From positions 310,001-374,000 of the forward strand of contig NZ_JACHEH010000004.1 in the NCBI RefSeq assembly GCF_014201415.1: DNA of 64,000 nucleotides. Direction: 5' to 3'. Origin of the DNA: Chelatococcus composti. Lineage in GTDB: Bacteria; Pseudomonadota; Alphaproteobacteria; Rhizobiales; Beijerinckiaceae. Under the pieces are notes generated by a model. The model did not search any database. It saw nothing but the letters and a program-made list of their open reading frames with translations, and had not been told where the DNA came from. Made by a program: the position numbers and the translations under genes. Below, one piece after another: positions 1-7,705 of this stretch; position 1 is the stretch's first letter; the number at the start of each line of letters is the position of its first letter.

Positions 1-75
1 CACGATGGTCTCGACATCGGAAACGGGGGCATCGTTCGCGGTCCATGCGGACCGCGTCTCGAGGCTTTGCAGCAT
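1..75 (-). CDS. 5' end of an unidentified gene downstream of dctM (partial)
   Basis: An open frame begins with ATG at 75-73 and leaves the window at position 1, giving 25 residues that start MLQSLETRSAW. A purine-rich stretch (gggagaagaaac) just upstream can serve as ribosome binding site. It follows dctM by 24 bases on the same strand, so it is probably the next gene of the TRAP operon, perhaps an enzyme acting on the imported compound. The visible part is too short to name a family. Confidence 0.55.
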   Translation of the reverse strand, partial: MLQSLETRSAWTANDAPVSDVETIV

Positions 76-99
76 GTTTCTTCTCCCAGGCCGGCCGGG

Positions 100-1380
100 T
101 CAGTAGCCCAGCAGCCGCGGCAGCGCCGTCGAGATGGACGGCACGTAGGAGATCACGAGCAGCACGGCGATGTTCGTGAGCACGAACGGCCAGATGCCCG
201 CGATCACCGTCTCTACGGGTTTGCGCAAGGATGACGACGTCACGAAAAGGTCGAGGCCGAAGGGCGGCGTGATCATGCCGATGCAGATGTTGAGGCAGAC
301 CACGAGGCCGAAGTGGACGGGATCAATGCCGAGCGCCGTCGCCACCGGGAAGACGGCCGGCAGCAGGATGAGCATGATCGAGTTGGGATCGACGAACATG
401 CCCGCGACCAGCAGCACGACATTGATGACCAGCAGGAAGACAACCCAGTTCACGTCCCATGCGCTCAGCAGCATCAGCAGCTGGTCGGGCAGGCGCGCCA
501 GCGTGATGAAGTAGGACAGCACCGAGCCGACGGCGAGCAGGATGAAGATGGCGACGATGGTGAGCGCGCTCTGCTCCGCCACGCGCATCACGTCCCGCCA
601 GCCGAGCTGCCGGTAGATGCCCACCTCGACGAGAAGGGCATAGGCCACGGCGACTGCCGCCGCCTCGGTGGCCGTGAAGAAGCCGGAATAGATGCCGCCG
701 AGGATGATGACGGGCATGCCGAGCGCAAGCACGGAGGCCTTCACCGCCTCCCAACGCTCGGCCGCACTCGCCCGCGGGGCCGTCTGGATGCCGTCGCGCC
801 GCGTCACGATGGTGACGTAGATCATGAACGCGATCGCAAGCACGATGCCGACGACGAGGCCGCCGGCAAAGAGCGCGGCGACGGACGTGCCGGTGAGCCA
901 GGCGTAGACGAGAAGGGTGATGCTCGGCGGGATGAGCAGCGCGCATTCCGCGCTCGAGGCGATGAGGCCGAGCGAGAAACGCTCCTTGTAGCCCGCGCGG
1001 ACCAGCTCGGGGTGGAGGAAGCGCCCGAGGGCCGCGACTGTGGCCGGCGCCGAGCCGCACACCGAGCCGAAGGCCATGCACGAGACGACGGTGGTGTGGC
1101 CGATGCCGCCCGTGCGGTGACCCAGGTTCTTCTTGACGAGGTTCATGAGCCGCTCGGCAATGGTGCCGTGGGCCATGAGATCGGCTGCGAAGATGAAGAA
1201 GGGAATGGCGAGCAGCGTGCCGACGTTGACGCCACCCACCATCTTCTGCGCGATGACGATTTCGGGCAGGTTGGGAAACTGCGCGAAGCGGGCGAGAACG
1301 CTGGGCACGCCCATGACGAGCAGCATCTCGAACCCGAGCACGAGAAACAGGGCAGCCAGGATACAGAGCAGGATCAACAC
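100..1380 (-). CDS. dctM: TRAP transporter large permease subunit (DctM)
   Basis: The 426-residue product is the ion-coupled channel subunit of a tripartite ATP-independent periplasmic (TRAP) transporter in the inner membrane. It has the family length and about 12 hydrophobic segments. DctM-type motifs are visible, including GSVCGSAPATVAALG near residue 105 and IPPSITLLVYAWLTG near 150, and a late segment with FVDPNSIMLILLP. The start is GTG at 1380, preceded by AAGGG. It lies 63 bases downstream of dctQ in the same direction and works with dctP and dctQ. The substrate cannot be told from sequence; organic acids are usual. Confidence 0.95.
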   Translation of the reverse strand: MLILLCILAALFLVLGFEMLLVMGVPSVLARFAQFPNLPEIVIAQKMVGGVNVGTLLAIPFFIFAADLMAHGTIAERLMNLVKKNLGHRTGGIGHTTVVSCMAFGSVCGSAPATVAALGRFLHPELVRAGYKERFSLGLIASSAECALLIPPSITLLVYAWLTGTSVAALFAGGLVVGIVLAIAFMIYVTIVTRRDGIQTAPRASAAERWEAVKASVLALGMPVIILGGIYSGFFTATEAAAVAVAYALLVEVGIYRQLGWRDVMRVAEQSALTIVAIFILLAVGSVLSYFITLARLPDQLLMLLSAWDVNWVVFLLVINVVLLVAGMFVDPNSIMLILLPAVFPVATALGIDPVHFGLVVCLNICIGMITPPFGLDLFVTSSSLRKPVETVIAGIWPFVLTNIAVLLVISYVPSISTALPRLLGY

Positions 1381-1443
1381 GGGAATAACGCCCTTTACGC
1401 TACGTCGGGGTCGTGCCGCTTGGGTTGATGACCGGTGGTTGGT

Positions 1444-1953
1444 TCAGTGGTCCTGGCCGCGATCGGCGAGCGCAAAGCGGTTCTCGACGCCGACGAGCTC
1501 GAGCAGATAGCGCACGCCGAGCAGCAGAAAGCCGACCGGCAGGGCCGCATAGAGCCAGACCATGGACACATCGAGCGTCGGGCTGGTCTGGCCTGAATTG
1601 ACGATAAAGCGCGCGAAATCGTAGCCGACCTTCGTCAGATACGCGCAGAAGACGAGGCCAACGGCATTTATGACGAAGGCCAGGATGCGCTGGAGGCCCG
1701 CCGGCAGGCGCCCGTAGAGCGCCGTCATGGCAATGTGGCGTCCCTGTTCCAGCGTGAGGCCGAGGCCGAGGAAGACGAGCCAGGCCAGCATGAACAGCGT
1801 CGCCTCCTCCATCCAGGCGAAGTGGAGGGAGAGCGAGGGCGCAATCACACGCACGAGCACGTTGACCACATAGCCAGCCGACATGACGATGAGCAGCAGG
1901 CCGATGATGTTGCGCTCAAAGGTGCGCAGGACAGTCAGGACTGTGCGGAGCAT
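1444..1953 (-). CDS. dctQ: TRAP transporter small permease subunit (DctQ)
   Basis: The 169-residue product has four predicted membrane helices, the expected size and topology of the DctQ subunit that pairs with DctM in the inner membrane. The second hydrophobic block carries FMLAWLVFLGLGLTLEQGRHI, with the conserved charged residues after the helix typical of this family. It sits 30 bases downstream of dctP and upstream of dctM, the usual P-Q-M order, and is probably co-transcribed with both. Confidence 0.93.
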   Translation of the reverse strand: MLRTVLTVLRTFERNIIGLLLIVMSAGYVVNVLVRVIAPSLSLHFAWMEEATLFMLAWLVFLGLGLTLEQGRHIAMTALYGRLPAGLQRILAFVINAVGLVFCAYLTKVGYDFARFIVNSGQTSPTLDVSMVWLYAALPVGFLLLGVRYLLELVGVENRFALADRGQDH

Positions 1954-1983
1954 GGGTTGCGCCCTCGGTTTTCTTCACGAGGC

Positions 1984-3006
1984 TCAGTTGGTGATGCCGA
2001 GCTTCTTGGCTTCGGCCTCGTAGATCTCCATGAGGGCCTTGCCCTCGGCGCCGGCGCGCTCGAGATAGGCGTCACGGGCCGGCGGGAACATCCTGGCGCG
2101 CCACTCGGCCCGCTCCTGGTCACCGAGCACCCGCACCTTCAGCCCCGCATCCTTGATCTGGTTGAAGGCCAGCGACTGCACCTCTTCCTTCAGCGTCTCG
2201 ACCTGCGGCCGCACCTCGAGGAAGGCCTTGACGATGACGTCGCGGTGCCCCTCGGGCAGGCTCTCCCACCAGGCCGGGTTGAAGAGCACGATGTCTTCCA
2301 TCGCGCCGTGGTTGGAGACCACGAGCTCCTTCTGGACCTCGTAGTACTTCATGGTCGAGATGGTATCGAGCGGGTTCTCCTGGCCGTCGACCACGCCCGT
2401 CTGCAGCGCCGTGTAAAGCTCGCCGAAGGGGATGGAGATGGCGGCCGCGCCGACGCCCGCGAACTGCTCGATCAGGATCCGCGAATCCATCACGCGGAAC
2501 TTCTGGCCCTTGAAGCTGTCGACGTTGTCGAGCGGCTTGGCGGAGGTGACGCTCTTGCGCCCGTTCGGCCAGATGGCGATGGCGACGAGACCGCGCTTCT
2601 TGAACGAGTCGAGGATCGCCTGGCCGAAGGGGCCCTCGCGCAGCGCCTGCGACTTGGCACGGTCCTCGGGCATGATGAAGGGGATGTCGAGCACCGAGAC
2701 GACCGGGTTGAAGCCGCCGAGGAAGGCCGCAGGCATCACCGTGCCTTCGGACGAGCCGAGCTGGGCGCCCTCCACCATCTGCCGCGCGTTGCCGAGCTGC
2801 GAGTTGGGATAAAGCTGGAACTCAACCTCGCCGTTGGTGCGCTCCTTGACGAGCGCGGCAACCTTCTCGAGCCCCTTGTGACGCGGCTGCGTGGCAGCCT
2901 CGAGATGGCCGATCTTGGCGACATACTTGGCCTGCTGCGCCTGGGCGGCAAAGGTCCCTGCAACGACCAGGCCAGCCGCGAGCAGAACTAATCTGCGCGT
3001 AAGCAT
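1984..3006 (-). CDS. dctP: TRAP transporter substrate-binding protein (DctP)
   Basis: The 340-residue product is a periplasmic solute-binding protein of the DctP family. Residues 1-23 form a Sec signal peptide with an R-R n-region, a Leu/Val/Ala core and an AQA cleavage site. The mature part contains the family signature around residues 150-190 (GQKFRVMDSRI, then GAAAISIPFGELYTALQTGVVDGQENP), in which the Arg binds the substrate carboxylate in characterised members. A strong Shine-Dalgarno (ggaggaag) precedes ATG 3006. It is the first gene of the transporter operon, directly downstream of an XRE regulator that probably controls it. Confidence 0.95.
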   Translation of the reverse strand: MLTRRLVLLAAGLVVAGTFAAQAQQAKYVAKIGHLEAATQPRHKGLEKVAALVKERTNGEVEFQLYPNSQLGNARQMVEGAQLGSSEGTVMPAAFLGGFNPVVSVLDIPFIMPEDRAKSQALREGPFGQAILDSFKKRGLVAIAIWPNGRKSVTSAKPLDNVDSFKGQKFRVMDSRILIEQFAGVGAAAISIPFGELYTALQTGVVDGQENPLDTISTMKYYEVQKELVVSNHGAMEDIVLFNPAWWESLPEGHRDVIVKAFLEVRPQVETLKEEVQSLAFNQIKDAGLKVRVLGDQERAEWRARMFPPARDAYLERAGAEGKALMEIYEAEAKKLGITN

Positions 3007-3073
3007 CCGTTTCTTCCTCCGGCTATACGGAAGCTGAAACGATATCGCTTTTTTGAGGGTTGTCTAATTTTTT

Positions 3074-3979
3074 TTACGCGTCGCGAAGTCCTGAGCCGAC
3101 GCGTGCCACGGCATGCCGCAGGCGCTCGGCGCCCTCGCGCCCTTTGGCCGCCCGGCGCCAGAGGGAGGCGATGAGATTGTCGAAGAGCTGCACGGCGTCC
3201 GGCGTCTCTGTCACCATGGCGACGCCGTTGCGGACATTGGGATGATCGGCAAAGCGGTAGGGACTCATCGCCACGAAGGTGCGCTCCTTCTGCCGGAAGA
3301 TCTGGAAGGTCTGTTGCGGCAGGGTTTCCTCGACGATGCCGATCTGGATGCCGATGGGCTCCTCTTCGAGCAGGTCGGCCAGGCGCAGGATCTCGCGGCG
3401 CGCGATCGCCCGGCGCTCGGCCACCTCCTCCTCCGGCAAGTCGAACCGCCCCACGACACCGCTGCGCAGCAGCCGCTCAATGTCCTGCAACCCGACGATG
3501 CTGACGATGCCGGGCCGCCGCCGGCTGGCATGGTCGCGCCGCTCCCGCAGGATGCGGACCAGCGCCTCGACCTCCGGGGCGACATCTCCCTCCTCCACGT
3601 CTCCGATGACGGTCTCGCGGATGGCGAGCTCTACGGCATGCGCATACTCGTCAGACGACAGGAGGTAGGAAAAGGGCGCGAAATGGGCGAGGATCTGCTC
3701 GGCCTCCTCCTCGAGCTGGCGCATGCGCTCGAAATAGGCCACCGCATTGTCGTAGTACTCGACGCTGACACCCAGCAGCGAGGCGACCGAGACGTTGAGG
3801 AGGTCTGCGATGCGCTGGATGGTCTCAATCTTCACCACCTCCCCCTTCTCCAGGCGGTAGATGGCTGCACGCGACATCTCGAGACGGTCCGCGACCTGCT
3901 CGGCCGTAATTCCACGCCCGAGGCGATAGGCACGCAGGCGCCGGCCTATCTCCAAAAAACGCGAATTGTTCTCTTTCAT
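3074..3979 (-). CDS. XRE-family transcriptional regulator with C-terminal effector-like domain
   Basis: The product is about 301 residues from ATG 3979; a TTG three codons upstream is less likely. Residues 7-65 form a Cro/CI helix-turn-helix (ITAEQVADRLEMSRAAIYRL, then IQRIADLLNVSVASLLGV). After a short linker, about 210 residues form a domain I cannot assign; its part QIGIVEETLPQQTFQIF may be a ligand-sensing region. It lies 67 bases upstream of dctP on the same strand, so it probably regulates uptake of the TRAP substrate, perhaps by sensing it. The intergenic region contains only a short CGATATCG palindrome at 3040-3047. Confidence 0.85.
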   Translation of the reverse strand: MKENNSRFLEIGRRLRAYRLGRGITAEQVADRLEMSRAAIYRLEKGEVVKIETIQRIADLLNVSVASLLGVSVEYYDNAVAYFERMRQLEEEAEQILAHFAPFSYLLSSDEYAHAVELAIRETVIGDVEEGDVAPEVEALVRILRERRDHASRRRPGIVSIVGLQDIERLLRSGVVGRFDLPEEEVAERRAIARREILRLADLLEEEPIGIQIGIVEETLPQQTFQIFRQKERTFVAMSPYRFADHPNVRNGVAMVTETPDAVQLFDNLIASLWRRAAKGREGAERLRHAVARVGSGLRDA

Positions 3980-4064
3980 GAGACACAACTAGCAAATTTG
4001 GATAGGCGGCGCCAGTTGCGACTGGCTCGACACGGGAAGCAAGCCCGCGCCGAGCCCTTCAGCC

Positions 4065-5005
4065 TTACTGGGAACTGCGCGGCGAGTAGCCATACTTGCG
4101 CTTGAAGTTGCGGTAGAAGGTCGAGACGTCGTTGAAGCCGCTGTCGAAGGCAATGTTGATGATCTTCTTGTCGGTCGACGATGCCAGCTCCTTGCGCGCC
4201 GCCTCCAGTCTGTAATGCAGAATGGTATCGCGCAGGGAGAGGCCTGATTCCTCAAATATCTTGTACAGTTTTCTCTGCGATATGTTGAACTGACGCGCGA
4301 TGCGACCGGCGCCAAGGTCGTGGTTGTCCAGGTTCTTCTTGATATATTCGATGATGTCGTTGGCGAGCCGCGCCTTGTTGCCACCGTCGTTGCGCGCCGT
4401 CTGATCGCGCAGGAAGGTCTTGAGCATCTCGACGATGTTCTGACGGATCGAGACGTCCACATAGTCGGAGATGTGGGAGCTGCCGTACTTCAGGAGAAAG
4501 CGGGAAAAAAATGGACATACTCCCGCAGGGATACGGATTCGATGCTTGCCGCCTCTCCCTTCATGGCGCCGGCGAAGTCCGTGATTGAGGACAGCTCGAG
4601 CCACTGGAAGGTGCACCGCCCGTCCTCACCGGCGATCAGGTCGATCGACGATAGCGTGCGCGCATCGAACACGACGATACGCTCGCCGGCCACGTCGTGG
4701 GAACCCTGCTCCAGGGTCAGGCGCAAGGCGCCGTTCTGGGCCGCCACGACGACGAAGCATGGTGCCTTGCCCGCGACCTGCGCGACCTCGCGCACCAGAC
4801 GCCCCGGTGGCAAGACCATGTTGCAGACGCGCATGTCATTATAGTTTATCCACTCTATAGTCGCATTAAATTGATTATCCGATACAAACTCGCAATTTTT
4901 GATACCCGCTATCTTGTATATATCATTCAAAAACTCATTATTGACTTCATTATAAGTAGATATATTTATGACATTACCATCATTTGATCCATCTTGTTTT
5001 ATCAT
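4065..5005 (-). pseudogene. AraC-family transcriptional regulator interrupted by a frameshift
   Basis: Two overlapping frames on this strand together make one AraC-family protein. The upstream frame, from ATG 5005 (GAGAG upstream), encodes an AraC-binding-like domain and stops at 4490 shortly after EYVHFFPAFS. The downstream frame, ending at 4065, encodes the rest, including a complete C-terminal double HTH (GAGRIARQFNISQRKLYKIF and INIAFDSGFNDVSTFYRNF). They switch at a run of seven T at 4502-4508 (complement). One extra T would fuse them into about 313 residues, the usual length. The first 55 or so codons are very AT-rich, unlike all neighbours. It could be a sequencing undercall, a true pseudogene or a slippage-corrected gene. 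Confidence 0.75.
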
Positions 5006-5105
5006 TTTAGTTCTCTCGACTTTCGTCGTGACGGTAAGTTGCCCCTCAAAACTGACCATCAAATGCTCATGCAGCAATGCAACCAGTGCGATATTGATAG
5101 CATTT

Positions 5106-5121
5106 TATGCAACCTTGCATA
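5106..5121. promoter_or_regulatory. Perfect palindrome TATGCAA-CC-TTGCATA upstream of the AraC gene
   Basis: A perfect 7-base inverted repeat with a two-base centre lies between the AraC-family gene (leftward) and the metallo-hydrolase gene (rightward), within the AT-rich stretch. A related GCAATGCAACC stands just to its left. It may be an operator for the AraC-type regulator or part of its promoter. This is inference from position and symmetry only. Confidence 0.4.
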
Positions 5122-5261
5122 GAATGCGAGCCATCTCCAGCACCATTCGCATACGCATTGCAGGCCGGCTGATGGTCGACCGTCGCCTTGCCAATCGCGC
5201 GTGCTACAAGAGCGGCTCGGGCGGCTGGCGTGACGGCCGCTCAGCCCCAGGAGCCGAATCG

Positions 5262-6173
5262 ATGACGCAAGCCATTCCCTTCGAGCAGGAGCCGGAGGCG
5301 CCGACGGGAGAGGTCGAGATGCTCACGCCACTCGTGCGCCGGCTCGTCGCGCCGAACGCCGGCGCCTTCACCTACCGGGGCACATGCACCTACATTGTCG
5401 GCCGGGGGCGGGTCGCGATCATCGATCCGGGACCGGACGATCCCGGCCACGTGGCGCGGCTCCTCGACGCTGTGCGCGGCGAGACAGTGACCCACGTCGT
5501 CGTCACGCACACACACCGGGACCACTCCCCTGCCGCGGCGGCCGTGCGCGCGGCCACCGGCGCGCTTCTCGTGGGTTGCGGTCCCCATGTCGCCTCGCGC
5601 CCGCTGGCAGACGGCGAGGCCAATGCGCTCGACGCCTCGGCCGACCACAGCTATGCGCCGGATGCTGTGCTCGAGGAGGGCGAGGCCGTCACCGGCCCGC
5701 AATGGACACTGCAGGCGCTCGCGACGCCCGGCCACACGGCCAACCACCTCGCCTTCGTCCTGCCGGAGGAGAACACCCTGTTCTCCGGCGATCACGTCAT
5801 GGCATGGTCCACCACCATCGTCGCCCCGCCGGACGGGTCCATGCAGGCCTATATGGCCTCGCTGGCGAAGCTGAGGGCGCGGGATGAGACGATCTTCCGG
5901 CCCGGCCACGGCGGCCCCGTGCGCGAGCCGCAACGCTTCCTGCGCGCGCTCGTCCACCATCGGCGCCAGCGCGAGGCGGCCATTCTCAGCCGCCTCGCTG
6001 CAGGGGACGAGACCGTCGCCGAGATCGTCCCACAGCTCTACGAGGGGCTGGCGCCGGCGCTCCATGGCGCAGCGGGACTCTCCGTCTTCGCGCACCTGGA
6101 GGATCTGGTGGCGCGGGGGCTCGTCCTCTGCGACGGCCCGCCGACACTTACCGCCCGCTACCGGCTGGCCTGA
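5262..6173 (+). CDS. Metallo-beta-lactamase-fold hydrolase, LACTB2-like
   Basis: The product has 303 residues from ATG 5262; the open frame extends further upstream, but the domain and a purine-rich AGGAG support this start. The metal-binding motif HTHRDH is at residues 83-88, with further ligands in ATPGHTANH and FSGDH. The C-terminal 80 residues form the winged-helix domain found in LACTB2-like hydrolases. Such enzymes cleave esters or phosphodiester/RNA bonds in the cytoplasm. It converges with the DUF1499 gene, leaving only three bases between them. Substrate unknown. Confidence 0.88.
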   Translation: MTQAIPFEQEPEAPTGEVEMLTPLVRRLVAPNAGAFTYRGTCTYIVGRGRVAIIDPGPDDPGHVARLLDAVRGETVTHVVVTHTHRDHSPAAAAVRAATGALLVGCGPHVASRPLADGEANALDASADHSYAPDAVLEEGEAVTGPQWTLQALATPGHTANHLAFVLPEENTLFSGDHVMAWSTTIVAPPDGSMQAYMASLAKLRARDETIFRPGHGGPVREPQRFLRALVHHRRQREAAILSRLAAGDETVAEIVPQLYEGLAPALHGAAGLSVFAHLEDLVARGLVLCDGPPTLTARYRLA

Positions 6174-6176
6174 CGC

Positions 6177-7025
6177 TCAGAACTGGGCCGTCCGTGCCTG
6201 CTGCTCGAACTCGGCGATGAAGCGGGCGATCCGCGCGGCATTGACGCCGAAATCATGCATGCCGTAGCGCGAGACCGAGCGCACATCGATTTTCGCACCT
6301 TCGGCCCGCGGCGTGACCCGGATCACGATGTCATCCGGGAAACGCAGCAGGAGCGTGTGGTCAACAGCGTCGATCTGGCCGCGCCCGGTGCGCCCGCCGG
6401 GCTGGCGCACTTCGGCGATCTGCCAGCCGAGCGTGCGCGCCGCCCGCTCCGCGACGGACAGCGCATCCTCCGGCGACAGCTCGGCGTAAATTGGCACGAC
6501 TTCCGGGTAGGCCTCGCGCTGCGGCAGGCGCTCCTGCGGGCTGAGCTCGCGCGGCACGTGCCCCTCGCGGGCTGCCAGTACCTGCGCCGAGCGCGAGAAA
6601 GCCGGCGGATCGACGATGTCGGTGCTGATGTCGTTCATGCGCGGCAGGACGATGGCCTTGAAGCCAAGGAAGGCGGGCCATCCGAGCACGACGAGGGCTA
6701 GGAAGGCGCCGCGCACCGCCAGCCCCAGCCCCTGCTGCCCCTCCTGCCAGACGAAGACGAAGGCCGTGACCGCGAGGGCGAGCGCCACGAGCGCCAGCGC
6801 CACGGCGCTCGCGATGACTGACAGGCCGGAAAACCATTCGACGAGGCCGAGGCGTGTCAGGAGCACACCCGCCGCCGCCACGAGCAGGGCGAACCAGCCG
6901 ATCCTGCGGCTCCAGACGGCCGCTATCGACAAAGGCTCCTCGACAATCAGGCGGCGCATGGGAAGGCTCGCGACAGGGAGACGACGGACCGACGGCCGGA
7001 CGGCCGCGACGTCCATGGATGGCAT
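6177..7025 (-). CDS. DUF1499 domain membrane protein
   Basis: The 282-residue product has three hydrophobic helices in its N-terminal half (about residues 40-62, 66-92 and 99-120). A C-terminal soluble domain of DUF1499 type follows, with DISTDIVDPPAF near its start and ending in ARIARFIAEFEQQ. The family is widespread in alphaproteobacteria and has no established function; it is probably an inner-membrane or envelope protein. An alternative start is the Met at residue 23 (6959). It is divergent from the marR gene. Confidence 0.85.
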   Translation of the reverse strand: MPSMDVAAVRPSVRRLPVASLPMRRLIVEEPLSIAAVWSRRIGWFALLVAAAGVLLTRLGLVEWFSGLSVIASAVALALVALALAVTAFVFVWQEGQQGLGLAVRGAFLALVVLGWPAFLGFKAIVLPRMNDISTDIVDPPAFSRSAQVLAAREGHVPRELSPQERLPQREAYPEVVPIYAELSPEDALSVAERAARTLGWQIAEVRQPGGRTGRGQIDAVDHTLLLRFPDDIVIRVTPRAEGAKIDVRSVSRYGMHDFGVNAARIARFIAEFEQQARTAQF

Positions 7026-7126
7026 CGTGCGGCGGCCGGCGCAATGTCCGGCAAAGCGTCCCGACGGTCTCGGGCGGCAACGGAACCGTCCGGCAGTGTT
7101 TCCATCGCTGCCGAGATGGTTTAAGG

Positions 7127-7143
7127 CCTTGATTCAGGCAAGG
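7127..7143. promoter_or_regulatory. Candidate MarR operator CCTTG-N7-CAAGG
   Basis: Perfect 5-base arms separated by seven bases, containing TTGATTCAGGCAA. It ends 16 bases before the start codon of the marR gene at 7160 and lies in the divergent spacer to the DUF1499 gene. TTG-N7-CAA inverted repeats are common MarR-family binding sites, so autoregulation is likely. Not proven from sequence alone. Confidence 0.5.
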
Positions 7144-7159
7144 GGGCGAGCCGACACTG

Positions 7160-7666
7160 ATGACCGACTCCGTTCAGCAGGGCGACGCGCTGATGCGAAC
7201 CTGGCTGCGCTTCGTCCGCATGAACCAGCGGCTTTATGCGGCCATGAGCCAGGAGCTGCGTCAGCTCGACCTTTCCATTCCCCAGTTCGATGTGCTGTCC
7301 ACGCTGACAGAGCGTGAAGGCATCACGCAGCAGGAGCTGGCCGAGCGCCTCTACGTGACCAAGGGCAACGTCTCCGGCCTGGTCGACAGGCTCGCCGCAA
7401 ACGGCCTCGTCGTGCGCCAGCCCATTGCCGGCGACCGCCGCTCCTATGCGCTCCACCTGACGGAAAAGGGCCGCACGCTCGCCGAGCGCGGCATCGCCGC
7501 CCAGCGGGCCTACGTGGCACGCACCCTGGGCGCGCTTCCGCAAACCGATATCGCGGAATTGGAGCGTGTGCTCCTCGCCTGGCGCGATATCCTGCGCCGC
7601 GACGACGAGGAGCGGAACGCGCGCACCGGCAGACCGGCGCGCCTGCGCTCCCCCGCGGCCGAGTGA
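7160..7666 (+). CDS. MarR-family transcriptional regulator
   Basis: The 168-residue product has the winged-helix core of MarR proteins at about residues 40-105: an HTH (ITQQELAERLYVTKGNVSGLVDRL) followed by a wing with GDRRSYALHLTEKG. It probably acts as a dimeric repressor sensing a small molecule. The amidase gene starts 39 bases downstream on the same strand and could be a target together with marR itself. The C-terminus is an Arg-rich tail. Confidence 0.92.
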   Translation: MTDSVQQGDALMRTWLRFVRMNQRLYAAMSQELRQLDLSIPQFDVLSTLTEREGITQQELAERLYVTKGNVSGLVDRLAANGLVVRQPIAGDRRSYALHLTEKGRTLAERGIAAQRAYVARTLGALPQTDIAELERVLLAWRDILRRDDEERNARTGRPARLRSPAAE

Positions 7667-7705
7667 CCGGCCGCGCAAGGACTGGATGGAGCCTGGGAGG
7701 GGGCC

